Shown piece by piece: positions 43,496 through 49,835 of a stretch of DNA of 49,835 nt. Location of the stretch: positions 1 to 49,835 of the forward strand of contig CAMOYA010000006.1 in the NCBI GenBank assembly GCA_946629635.1, in the 5' to 3' direction. The notes under the pieces were generated by a model that worked only from the letters and a program-made list of their open reading frames with translations, made no database searches and was not told where the DNA came from. This DNA is from an uncultured Clostridia bacterium. Its GTDB lineage: Bacteria > Bacillota > Clostridia > Christensenellales > Aristaeellaceae. Numbering within the stretch: the first letter of the stretch is position 1; every line of letters begins with the position of its first letter. Both the position numbers and the translations under genes were made by a program.

Positions 43496-44278
43496 TTACG
43501 CCTCCTTCAGAAAATGGGACACGATGGTATTGAACCGGCGGATCTGCTCCAGATAGGCAAAGTGACTGCCCCCCTCGAGGATGACCAGCCCGCAGTCCGG
43601 AATGCGCTTTTCGATCTCCCGCGCCATCCAAATCGGGGTTTCCGTATCCTGGTCGCCCCAGATGAGCAGCGTACTCTGACGGATCCGCTCATACCGATCC
43701 TTCAGATCCAGATTGATGACCTTCACAAACGTCTGGCGCATCTGCGCATCCAGCGCGTTGTAATCGGGACTCCCGTACTTCTGCCGCAGCTTTTCTTCCA
43801 TGGTGTCCGCCGCGCCGCGGAGGAACGGAATCTTCCGGATTCTGCGAGCCATCTCCCGCCCGCGGCGGAACTGTGCGCTGCGCCGGCGGCTTTCCTCCGT
43901 GGGCTCCTTCCGGATGCCGGCTGCACCGGTGAAGACGATGCGGGTGAATAAATCCGGATATTCCGATGCCAGAAAGGCGGCCACGCGGCATCCGAAGCTG
44001 TGCGCCACGACGGCGCACGGCAGAAAGCCTTCCGCTTCCAGAAAATGCTTCAGATTCATCGCAAACTCCGGCACGCCCCACGGCTCCGGCGGCCTGGAGC
44101 TCTCCCCATGCGCCGGAAAATCGATCATCATGACGCGGTGATCCTCCCGGAGCGATTCAGCCACCGGCCGCAGATGCGTGATGCTGCATCCCCATCCGTG
44201 CAGAAGAAGCACCCGGCTGCCGGTCTCGCCCGCCGTTTCATAGTGAATCACGACCCCATCCGTCTCTCTCGTCATCAT
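43496..44278 (-). CDS. Alpha/beta hydrolase
   Basis: A 260-residue alpha/beta hydrolase. LLLHGWG is the oxyanion segment, VVAHSFGCRVA the nucleophile elbow (Ser), WGDQDTETP contains the acid residue and GGSHFAYLE the catalytic His, so the triad is complete. A helical, Arg-rich cap (about residues 130-180) sits between strands. It is cytoplasmic; the substrate is unknown and could be an ester, amide or lactone. The gene stop is five bases before murF's TTG, so it is read in the same unit as murF-ddl. The first of two adjacent ATGs is used; the second is equally possible. Confidence 0.9.
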   Translation of the reverse strand: MMTRETDGVVIHYETAGETGSRVLLLHGWGCSITHLRPVAESLREDHRVMMIDFPAHGESSRPPEPWGVPEFAMNLKHFLEAEGFLPCAVVAHSFGCRVAAFLASEYPDLFTRIVFTGAAGIRKEPTEESRRRSAQFRRGREMARRIRKIPFLRGAADTMEEKLRQKYGSPDYNALDAQMRQTFVKVINLDLKDRYERIRQSTLLIWGDQDTETPIWMAREIEKRIPDCGLVILEGGSHFAYLEQIRRFNTIVSHFLKEA

Positions 44279-44287
44279 GGACTCCCG

Positions 44288-44743
44288 TCATGGCTGAACG
44301 CGCCAGATATACCGGCACTTTTCAGCGCTGATATCAAATTTCGCCCGGATATCCTCCGGGACCGAGGTGATGCCCTCATACAGGCATTCCAGGTGTTCGC
44401 AGGTTCGCCGGCTGGCCGGATTATCCGGATCGCAGGTGATGACGCAGGAGCTTTTCCCGCTCATCAGGACTTCCTGCCGGATCAGCCGGCAGGCCATTTC
44501 CGCATAGTGATGCCCGCGGTACGGCGGATCGATATGATACCCGATATGCCCGAAATAGTAAACCGGGCGGCTCTCCCCATCCCGGTAGCTGAGCTGCCCG
44601 ATCTCCTTCCGGCTGTTGTGCAGCGTGATTCGCCAGATCTGCTCATGACCGAAGTGAAGCGCCGGATTGGGCGGAGAAATATGCAGCGGAATCAGATCGA
44701 TCACGCCATTGGTATACTCGGCCCTGAATCTGTGAAACAACAA
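44288..44743 (-). CDS. GNAT family N-acetyltransferase
   Basis: A 151-residue GNAT acyltransferase. The acetyl-CoA segment is GYHIDPPYRGHHYAEMACRL (R-G-x-x-Y/A pattern), followed by SCVITCDPDNPASRRTCEHL, the usual C-terminal beta-bulge region with Asn-Pro-AS. The acceptor (amine, antibiotic, protein N-terminus) is unknown. The apparent start is TTG at 44743, next to a second TTG at 44740; AGGAAGTG lies about ten bases upstream. No better Met exists near the beginning of homology. It follows fruK by six bases. Confidence 0.85.
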   Translation of the reverse strand: MLFHRFRAEYTNGVIDLIPLHISPPNPALHFGHEQIWRITLHNSRKEIGQLSYRDGESRPVYYFGHIGYHIDPPYRGHHYAEMACRLIRQEVLMSGKSSCVITCDPDNPASRRTCEHLECLYEGITSVPEDIRAKFDISAEKCRYIWRVQP

Positions 44744-44749
44744 TGCTGA

Positions 44750-45676
44750 TTACACTTCCTGTATCCGAACCTGATCGAGCAGGCGTTCAAAATCCTCCCG
44801 CCGGATCAGCTGTGTTCCTTCCGTCATTACGCTGGCCGCACCGGCGGCCATGCCGTAGCGGAAAGCGCGGGACATGTCCTTTTCCTTCTCGTATCCCATG
44901 AGGATGCCGCCGATCATCGCATCGCCCGCACCGACGGTGGATTTCGTTTCCACCCGGACTGCCGGGGAGAACAGTGTCCTGTCCTCCGAGACGTACATGG
45001 CACCCATCTCACCCATGGACACGATCGCGTGCTTCACGCCGAGGCGGATGAACAAAAGTGCGGCGTCCCGGATCGTCCGCATCGTGCGCAGCTCGATGCC
45101 CAGCGTCGCCTGCAGCTCGTGCAGGTTCGGCTTGATCAGGAAGGGCGCAGCCCCCTTGACTGCCAGCTCCAGCTCCTTCCCCTCGTTGTCCAGAACGCAT
45201 TTCTTCCCCTTGAGCACGTTCAGCAGCTCGCGATACGTGCCCTCGGGGCATCCCGGAGGAAGGCTCCCCGTCAGCACGACCATGTCACTGTTCTCCGTTT
45301 CCCGTCTGGCCAGGTCAAAAAAGGCGCTCAGCACCTTGTCATCCACATCGGCCCCGGGCTCGTTCAGCTCGGTGACGCCCTTCCCGTCCATGCTGACAAT
45401 CTTCATATTGGTGCGCACACGGCCGGGAACCGTCAGGAAGGAATGTTTCAGGTTTTCCCGGTCCATCCGGGCCGAAAGCTCGTTGGCGCCGTTTTCGCCC
45501 ATGATGCCGATGCACTGTACCTCAAGGCCGAGGCGGCCGGCCACGACGGCCACGTTGATTCCCTTACCGCCCATATCATCCCGCGCGGCACGGATCCGGT
45601 TCACCTTTCCCGGCTGGAGTGAATCCACCTCCACCGTCCGGTCAAAACAGGGGTTGAGACAAATCGTCGTAATCAT
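44750..45676 (-). CDS. 1-Phosphofructokinase family sugar kinase (PfkB)
   Basis: A 308-residue PfkB kinase of the FruK/LacC branch, phosphorylating fructose 1-phosphate or tagatose 6-phosphate. Substrate segments CLNPCFDRTVEV and GGKGINVAVVAGRLG and the catalytic TVGAGDAMIGGILMGY are intact. The usual partners fruR and the fructose PTS permease are absent, so fruK is the likely but not certain identity. The start is ATG 45676 after AGGAGAGGAC. Its promoter lies back to back with that of the GlpA-like gene. Confidence 0.88.
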   Translation of the reverse strand: MITTICLNPCFDRTVEVDSLQPGKVNRIRAARDDMGGKGINVAVVAGRLGLEVQCIGIMGENGANELSARMDRENLKHSFLTVPGRVRTNMKIVSMDGKGVTELNEPGADVDDKVLSAFFDLARRETENSDMVVLTGSLPPGCPEGTYRELLNVLKGKKCVLDNEGKELELAVKGAAPFLIKPNLHELQATLGIELRTMRTIRDAALLFIRLGVKHAIVSMGEMGAMYVSEDRTLFSPAVRVETKSTVGAGDAMIGGILMGYEKEKDMSRAFRYGMAAGAASVMTEGTQLIRREDFERLLDQVRIQEV

Positions 45677-45706
45677 CCTGCTGTCCTCTCCTGGAATTTC
45701 TTTCTG

Positions 45707-45735
45707 ATTATAGCATTCCTGCCTTTTCTTCGCAA
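45707..45735 (-). promoter_or_regulatory. Promoter of the sugar kinase gene
   Basis: Minus strand: -35 TTGCGA (45730-45735), 17-bp spacer, perfect -10 TATAAT (45707-45712). It serves the kinase and perhaps the whole minus-strand array. Confidence 0.75.
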
Positions 45736-45748
45736 CATTATCGTTGCG
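45731..45748. promoter_or_regulatory. Candidate shared operator (inverted repeat)
   Basis: Arms CGCAAC and GTTGCG with a 6-nt centre (ATTATC), overlapping the -35 boxes of both divergent promoters. A dimeric regulator here could control the kinase and GlpA-like genes at once; which one is unknown. Confidence 0.55.
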
Positions 45749-45773
45749 CCTTCGCCACCGGATATGGTATATT
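45744..45773 (+). promoter_or_regulatory. Promoter of the GlpA-like operon
   Basis: Plus strand: -35 TTGCGC (45744-45749), 18-bp spacer, -10 TATATT (45768-45773), 28 bases before the start codon. Confidence 0.55.
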
Positions 45774-45801
45774 ATGGAACGTTCAAGGAGGGAGAAGGGT
45801 A

Positions 45802-47259
45802 ATGATATCAACGGATATTCTGGTCATCGGCGCCGGTGTGACGGGAACGGCCGTCGCCCGGGAGCTGAGCCGTTATTGCGCGGATGTGCGCGTGGCCGAG
45901 ATGGGGTGTGACGTAGCGGAAGGCGCGACCAAGGCGAACAGCGGCATCGTCCATGCCGGATACGATGCGGTTCCCGGTACGCTCAAGGCACGTTACAACG
46001 TTCGCGGAGCGGAGATGTACCCGGAACTGTGCCGGGAGCTTGGCGTTCCCTACCGCCGTGCCGGCGCTCTGGTGATCGGCTTTGACGAAGCGGACCGGAA
46101 AACGCTCGGAGAGCTGATGCAGCGCGGCATCACCAACGGCGTGAAAGGACTCCGGATGCTGGACCGGTCGGAAGCCCTTGCGCTCGAGCCCAGCCTGAAC
46201 CCGGCGGTCACATGCGCGCTCGATGTGCCGACCAGCGGCATCGTCAGCCCCTATGAAATGGCGTTTGCCCTGGCGGATGACGCTGCGCTCAACGGCGTAC
46301 ATTTCGATTTTGACGCGAAGGTCTGCCGGCTTTCCCGCGCAGAGGACGGCCTCTGGCATGTGCTCTCAGATCGGGAGGAATACGTCTGCCGCGCGATTGT
46401 GAACTGTGCCGGTTCCTTCGGTGCAGAACTGCATAACATGATCTGCGATGAGAAGCTTCAGATGATTCACCGCCGCGGGCAGTATTACCTGCTCGACCGG
46501 GCAAATCCGCAGCCGTTCAGCCGGACGATCTTCCAGTGCCCCTCCGTCATGGGCAAGGGCGTGCTTGTTTCGCCCACGGTGCACGGCAATCTGCTGCTGG
46601 GTCCCACGGCGGAGGATATCGATGATCCGCTGGACACGGCAACCACCGCGGATGGTCTGGCCAACATTCTGGAGAAAGCGACCCGCACCTGGCCGAAGCT
46701 TTCCACGCGGACGAATATCACCAATTTCAGCGGCATCCGGGCGCACCTGCCCGGGGATGATTTTATCGTCGGTCCTGTTGCGGGCGCTGCGGGCGCGTTT
46801 GAAGCCATCGGCATCGAAAGCCCCGGTCTCTCCTCTGCGCCGGCCCTAGCCGAAGATCTTGTCCGGAAGATCGCCGAGGCCATGCACCTTCAGAAGAAAA
46901 AAGAGGTCGTTCCATGCCCGCATCGGCCGAAGCCGTTCAATGAAATGTCCGACGGGGAGCGTGAGGCGGCCGTGCGGGAGGATCCCATGAACGGGACGGT
47001 GATCTGCCGGTGCGAAGTCGTGACGGAGGCGGAAATCCGCCGGGCGATCCGCAGGCCGGTCGGCGCGCGGACGGTGGACGGCGTCAAGCGCAGAACGCGG
47101 GCAGGCATGGGCCGCTGCCAGGGTGGTTTCTGCATGCCGCGGGTTGCCGCGATCATTGCGGAGGAAACGGGCTGCAGTCTGGCGGAAGTGACCAAGAATG
47201 GCGGAGCCAGTCGGCTGCTGTCCGGTACCGTGGCGAATTATCTGAAGGAGGGCGAGTAA
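45802..47259 (+). CDS. GlpA-like FAD-dependent oxidoreductase with [2Fe-2S] domain
   Basis: A 485-residue flavoprotein like the anaerobic glycerol-3-phosphate dehydrogenase subunit A. The FAD-binding motif is DILVIGAGVTGTAVARELSR; ATKANSGIVHAGYDA and SPTVHGNLLLGPTAED follow; at the C-terminus a BFD-type cluster domain has CRCEVVTEAEI and GMGRCQGGFC (four Cys). In Clostridia this gene regularly precedes the GlpB-like and DUF1667 genes, as here. The substrate may be glycerol 3-phosphate, but no glpK or glpF is in the window. AAGGAGGGAGAAGGG precedes the ATG. Confidence 0.88.
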   Translation: MISTDILVIGAGVTGTAVARELSRYCADVRVAEMGCDVAEGATKANSGIVHAGYDAVPGTLKARYNVRGAEMYPELCRELGVPYRRAGALVIGFDEADRKTLGELMQRGITNGVKGLRMLDRSEALALEPSLNPAVTCALDVPTSGIVSPYEMAFALADDAALNGVHFDFDAKVCRLSRAEDGLWHVLSDREEYVCRAIVNCAGSFGAELHNMICDEKLQMIHRRGQYYLLDRANPQPFSRTIFQCPSVMGKGVLVSPTVHGNLLLGPTAEDIDDPLDTATTADGLANILEKATRTWPKLSTRTNITNFSGIRAHLPGDDFIVGPVAGAAGAFEAIGIESPGLSSAPALAEDLVRKIAEAMHLQKKKEVVPCPHRPKPFNEMSDGEREAAVREDPMNGTVICRCEVVTEAEIRRAIRRPVGARTVDGVKRRTRAGMGRCQGGFCMPRVAAIIAEETGCSLAEVTKNGGASRLLSGTVANYLKEGE

Positions 47260-47260
47260 G

Positions 47261-48520
47261 ATGGCGGATATGCAGGTGGATATTCTGATCATCGGCGCGG
47301 GTCCTGCCGGCCTGGCCGCTGCCATCGCCGCCCGGGAAGACGGGATTGAATCGATCCTGGTGCTGGAGCGGGAAAAAGAACCGGGCGGTATCCTGCGCCA
47401 GTGCATTCATAACGGATTCGGTCTGCATCGCTTTGAGGAGGAGCTGACCGGTCCGGAATACGCCCTTCGGGACATTTGCCGGGCCAGGGAGCTTGATATC
47501 GAAATCCAGTGCGGCACAACGGTCCTTTCCGTTTCTCCGGACCGGGTCGTTACCTGCGTTTCGCCGGAGACCGGCTTCCGCCGGATTCAGGCGAAGGCCG
47601 TGATTCTGGCCATGGGCTGCCGCGAACGTCCCCGCGGAGCGCTGTGCACCCCCGGAACCCGGTGTGCCGGCATCTATTCCGCCGGAACCGCCCAGCGCTT
47701 CGTCAATCTGGAAGGATTCATGCCCGGCAGGCGGGTTGTCATCCTGGGCTCCGGAGATATCGGCCTGATCATGGCACGGCGGATGACACTGCAGGGAGCG
47801 AAGGTTCTTGCCTGCGTGGAAATCATGCCCTACTCTTCCGGCCTGAACCGGAACATCGTTCAGTGCCTGCAGGATTATGACATTCCGCTGTACCTGAGCC
47901 ATACCGTGACCGACATCCGCGGAAAGGAACGCCTCGAAGGTGTCACCGTCAGCCGCGTGGATGACAGGCGCAACCCCGTTCCCGGAACCGAAATCGATTT
48001 TGAATGTGACACGCTGCTGCTCTCCTGCGGGTTGATTCCGGAAAACGAACTCAGCCTCGGTGCGGGGGTTCAGCTGTCCCCGGCCACCAGCGGCGCAATT
48101 GTAAACGATTCCTTTGAAACCTCTGTTCCCGGCATCTTTGCCTGCGGGAATGTGCTGCATGTGCACGATCTGGTGGATCATGTTTCGAACGAAAGCTTCC
48201 GGGCCGGCCATGCGGCCGCTGCATTTGTGCGAAGCGTCCCCGGGGAGGCATCATTCATCTCCGTCGAGGACGGGGACGGCGTGCGCGGAACCGTCCCCCA
48301 GAAGATCCGCAGAAACGCGGATGCGAACGTATCCCTCATGTTCCGCCCCGCAGCGGTATACCGCAACAGCACGGCCGTCGTGTCGTGCGGCGACAGGGTG
48401 ATTATGAAAAAAAAGGCCATGATCTATACGCCCGGTGAAATGGCTGTGCTCGAGCTGAAAAAAGAACAGATTCAGTCGATGGAGGGCGATTCCATCACGG
48501 TTCGGATTGAGAGGAGCTGA
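47261..48520 (+). CDS. NAD(P)/FAD-dependent oxidoreductase (GlpB-partner type)
   Basis: A 419-residue pyridine-nucleotide-disulfide-type oxidoreductase. An FAD site DILIIGAGPAGLAAAIAAR, a second Rossmann fold VVILGSGDIGLIMARRM, and FACGNVLHVHDLVDHVS (the second FAD motif) are all present, but no redox Cys pair of the disulfide reductase class is seen. It occupies the GlpB position and likely passes electrons from the GlpA-like subunit to an NAD(P)H or quinone acceptor. GAAGGAGGGC lies upstream; only one base separates it from the preceding stop. Confidence 0.88.
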   Translation: MADMQVDILIIGAGPAGLAAAIAAREDGIESILVLEREKEPGGILRQCIHNGFGLHRFEEELTGPEYALRDICRARELDIEIQCGTTVLSVSPDRVVTCVSPETGFRRIQAKAVILAMGCRERPRGALCTPGTRCAGIYSAGTAQRFVNLEGFMPGRRVVILGSGDIGLIMARRMTLQGAKVLACVEIMPYSSGLNRNIVQCLQDYDIPLYLSHTVTDIRGKERLEGVTVSRVDDRRNPVPGTEIDFECDTLLLSCGLIPENELSLGAGVQLSPATSGAIVNDSFETSVPGIFACGNVLHVHDLVDHVSNESFRAGHAAAAFVRSVPGEASFISVEDGDGVRGTVPQKIRRNADANVSLMFRPAAVYRNSTAVVSCGDRVIMKKKAMIYTPGEMAVLELKKEQIQSMEGDSITVRIERS

Positions 48521-48526
48521 TACGAA

Positions 48527-48883
48527 ATGGAGCAAGTGATCACATGCATCAATTGCCCGGTCGGCTGCCGGATGACGGTTCATTTGTCCGATGCGGGAGA
48601 ATTTCTATCCGTGACCGGAAACACCTGTCCCCGGGGAGCCAGGTACGCGCGTCAGGAATGCACGATGCCGGAGAGAATGATCACCGCCGTGATCCCTGTG
48701 GAAGGATCTGCCTGCCCGCTGTCCGTCAAGACAGCGACGCCGGTCCCCAAGAAGATGATCCGGGACGTGATGGCGGCGCTGAGCAGCGTCCGCGTTTCCC
48801 TGCCGGTTTCTGCCGGAGACGTGATTCTGCACGATGTACTGGGAACCGGATCGGACATCATCGCCACCCGCAACCTGCCATGA
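48527..48883 (+). CDS. DUF1667 domain-containing protein
   Basis: A 118-residue DUF1667 protein, third gene of the GlpA-like/GlpB-like/DUF1667 set. CINCPVGC near residue 7 and CPRGARYARQEC near residue 34 supply cysteines that could bind an iron-sulfur cluster; TPVPKKMI and GTGSDIIATR are conserved in the family. Its role is not established, but its consistent pairing points to an electron-transfer subunit that stands in for GlpC. It begins six bases after the preceding stop, with GAGGAGCTG before the ATG. Confidence 0.93.
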   Translation: MEQVITCINCPVGCRMTVHLSDAGEFLSVTGNTCPRGARYARQECTMPERMITAVIPVEGSACPLSVKTATPVPKKMIRDVMAALSSVRVSLPVSAGDVILHDVLGTGSDIIATRNLP

Positions 48884-48916
48884 TCTGAAAAGTAAGTGAA
48901 CAATTTGCCAAAAAAC

Positions 48917-48945
48917 TTGTTTCAGGCATACTGTTTTGATATAAT
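48917..48945 (+). promoter_or_regulatory. yajC promoter
   Basis: Plus strand: -35 TTGTTT (48917-48922), 17-bp spacer, perfect -10 TATAAT (48940-48945), 36 bases before the start codon. Confidence 0.75.
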
Positions 48946-48981
48946 CAATCTCAGATCGATTTTCGAAAGGAGCTTTCATCC

Positions 48982-49401
48982 ATGATTGAAAAACTGCTGG
49001 GGATCACATCCGCTGCGGCTGAGGCCGCCACTGCCGCCGCCAACACCGCTGCCGCCGCCGGAGCTACCGCGGATCCCAATGCTGCTGTTCAGGAAGTGAA
49101 CCCCGTTATCTCTCTGCTGTTCACCTTCGCTCCCCTGGTGCTGATCTTCGTGATCTTCTATTTCATGATGATCCGTCCGCAGCGGAAGAAGGACAAGCAG
49201 GTCAAGGAAATGCTGAACAATCTGAAGGCCGGCGACCGCGTCTGCACCATCGGCGGCATCTACGGAACCATTACCGGCCTGAAGGATGATACCGTTACCC
49301 TGGCTGTCGGCCGGGAGAACACGACCATGGTGATCGCCCGCTGGGGAATCCGTTCCGTGGAGGAAGTCACCATCGAGAATGATGCGCAGGATCTGAACTG
49401 A
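48982..49401 (+). CDS. yajC: Preprotein translocase subunit YajC
   Basis: A 139-residue YajC, the small accessory membrane protein of SecDF-YajC. One transmembrane helix (about residues 46-66, FAPLVLIFVIFYFMMI) is followed by RPQRKKDKQVKEML and the conserved GDRVCTIGGIYGTITGLKD. Unusually, about 40 residues precede the helix and are an Ala/Thr-rich stretch (residues 10-30), probably disordered. AAAGGAGC precedes the ATG. SecD and SecF do not follow within the window. Confidence 0.95.
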   Translation: MIEKLLGITSAAAEAATAAANTAAAAGATADPNAAVQEVNPVISLLFTFAPLVLIFVIFYFMMIRPQRKKDKQVKEMLNNLKAGDRVCTIGGIYGTITGLKDDTVTLAVGRENTTMVIARWGIRSVEEVTIENDAQDLN

Positions 49402-49437
49402 TCTTGACAGCCGTGAATCACCGGCCTCAGCCGGGAT

Positions 49438-49650
49438 ATGCAGGGCATGGATTTGGACAACCCGCCGGCAACCATCTGGCCGACAGAGGACTATTTTGTC
49501 ACGGATGAAGGAACGGGCAAATATATCTGCTCTGTATGCGGATATGTTTACGATCCCGCAGAGCACGACGGAGTGGCGTTTGAATCGCTGCCGGATGACT
49601 GGAAATGCCCGCGCTGCAGGCAGCCCAAAGAAAAGTTCAGTCAGGCATAA
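49438..49650 (+). CDS. Rubredoxin-like protein
   Basis: A protein of 70 residues (67 if the ATG at 49447 is used). The C-terminal 43 residues are a rubredoxin: [17 protein letters not shown], then [10 protein letters not shown]. The four Cys of the mononuclear iron site are present (CxxCGY and CPRC). The stretch between the sites is shorter than in common rubredoxins, and about 27 acidic residues precede the fold ([17 protein letters not shown]), which has no obvious match. It is an electron carrier, perhaps for oxygen or peroxide detoxification. It lies 36 bases after yajC and before a terminator. Confidence 0.88.
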   Translation: MQGMDLDNPPATIWPTEDYFVTDEGTGKYICSVCGYVYDPAEHDGVAFESLPDDWKCPRCRQPKEKFSQA

Positions 49651-49727
49651 AGCGGAAGCAGCATCCTGCCTGTCATCAGATCAGCAGCATATTGACCTGC
49701 TTCCGGATCCAAACACGGATCAACCCG

Positions 49728-49760
49728 AAAAAGTCTTGAGAAATCAAGGCTTTTTCTTTT
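49728..49760 (+). terminator. Terminator after the rubredoxin gene
   Basis: 12-bp stem (AAAAAGTCTTGA at 49728-49739, paired with 49744-49755, one T-G pair), GAAA loop and following TTTTTCTTTT. It ends the yajC-rubredoxin message. Confidence 0.88.
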
Positions 49761-49800
49761 CCCCCGGCGAGGGTGCATTTTTCGAAAGCGCTTCAGATCA

Positions 49801-49820
49801 TCACGGATACCGATCCGTGA
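49801..49820. repeat. Perfect 8-bp inverted repeat at the window edge
   Basis: TCACGGAT (49801-49808) and ATCCGTGA (49813-49820) around ACCG. It lies in the last 85 bases, which show no gene; it may belong to the leader or operator of a gene beyond the window. Confidence 0.6.
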
Positions 49821-49835
49821 ACCGCTCCTGTATCA

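Noticed and set aside
49784-49794. cre-like catabolite site (GAAAGCGCTTC)
   Set aside because: Only the centre fits; the outer consensus bases fail, and the gene it would control is outside the window.

Overview
The window is chromosomal DNA from an anaerobic, Gram-positive-type member of the Bacillota (Clostridia), probably a gut or rumen organism. Evidence for this: a PII-like c-di-AMP receptor next to holB and RicT, a SpoVB-type flippase followed by a YabN-type MazG, RqcP, an AhrC-type ArgR beside RecN, pyruvate phosphate dikinase, a DUF1667 protein with GlpA/GlpB-like flavoproteins, ferredoxin and rubredoxin, and a secreted GH5 cellulase. The DNA is GC-rich for Clostridia. No genus can be fixed from the sequence alone. 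There is no prophage, integrase, transposase, CRISPR array or rRNA; the window is dominated by housekeeping genes packed very tightly.

Layout. 1-2.4 kb: ACT-domain protein, nitroreductase, a short solute-binding protein whose two lobes appear in swapped order, and a 2x[4Fe-4S] ferredoxin. 2.4-5.1 kb (minus): darA-holB-ricT. 5.2-8.9 kb: a THUMP-type RNA methyltransferase running tail to tail into a large secreted protein that joins an L,D-transpeptidase to a CapA domain. 8.9-9.3 kb: convergent tRNA-Leu(GAG) and tRNA-Ser(GGA), each with its own promoter and terminator. 9.3-12.5 kb: RsuA/RluB-type pseudouridine synthase, a pair of identical hairpin repeats, proA, smpB and tmRNA. 12.7-14 kb: secreted GH5 cellulase. 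14.1-21.9 kb (plus): trkA-trkH, lipid-linked-precursor-type flippase, mazG, HU, rqcP and a fused ispDF.

21.9-28.4 kb (minus): a five-gene run of a QueG-like protein, a divergent GH127-like protein, dusB and two exported proteins of unknown function. 28.4-32 kb: upp, then divergently lgt, a serine hydrolase and recX. 32-45.7 kb (minus): ppdK, then a very long co-oriented array read as fruK, GNAT, alpha/beta hydrolase, membrane-anchored MurF, Ddl with a GxK-repeat tail, dxs, tlyA, nadK, argR, recN. 45.8-49.8 kb (plus): GlpA-like, GlpB-like and DUF1667 genes, then yajC and a rubredoxin-like gene.

How the genes connect. Dxs and IspDF belong to the MEP isoprenoid route; Ddl, MurF, the flippase and the L,D-transpeptidase all act on peptidoglycan precursors or peptidoglycan; DarA and TrkA are both from families linked to c-di-AMP and potassium; SmpB/tmRNA and RqcP serve ribosome rescue. 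Translational coupling is heavy (ATGA and TTGA overlaps), and at least four genes appear to start with TTG. No clear novel multi-gene defence or mobile system is visible. The most unusual items are single proteins: the lobe-swapped binding protein, the Ldt-CapA fusion, the repeat-tailed Ddl next to a membrane MurF, the QueG-like protein without its expected catalytic Asp, and the two exported unknowns.
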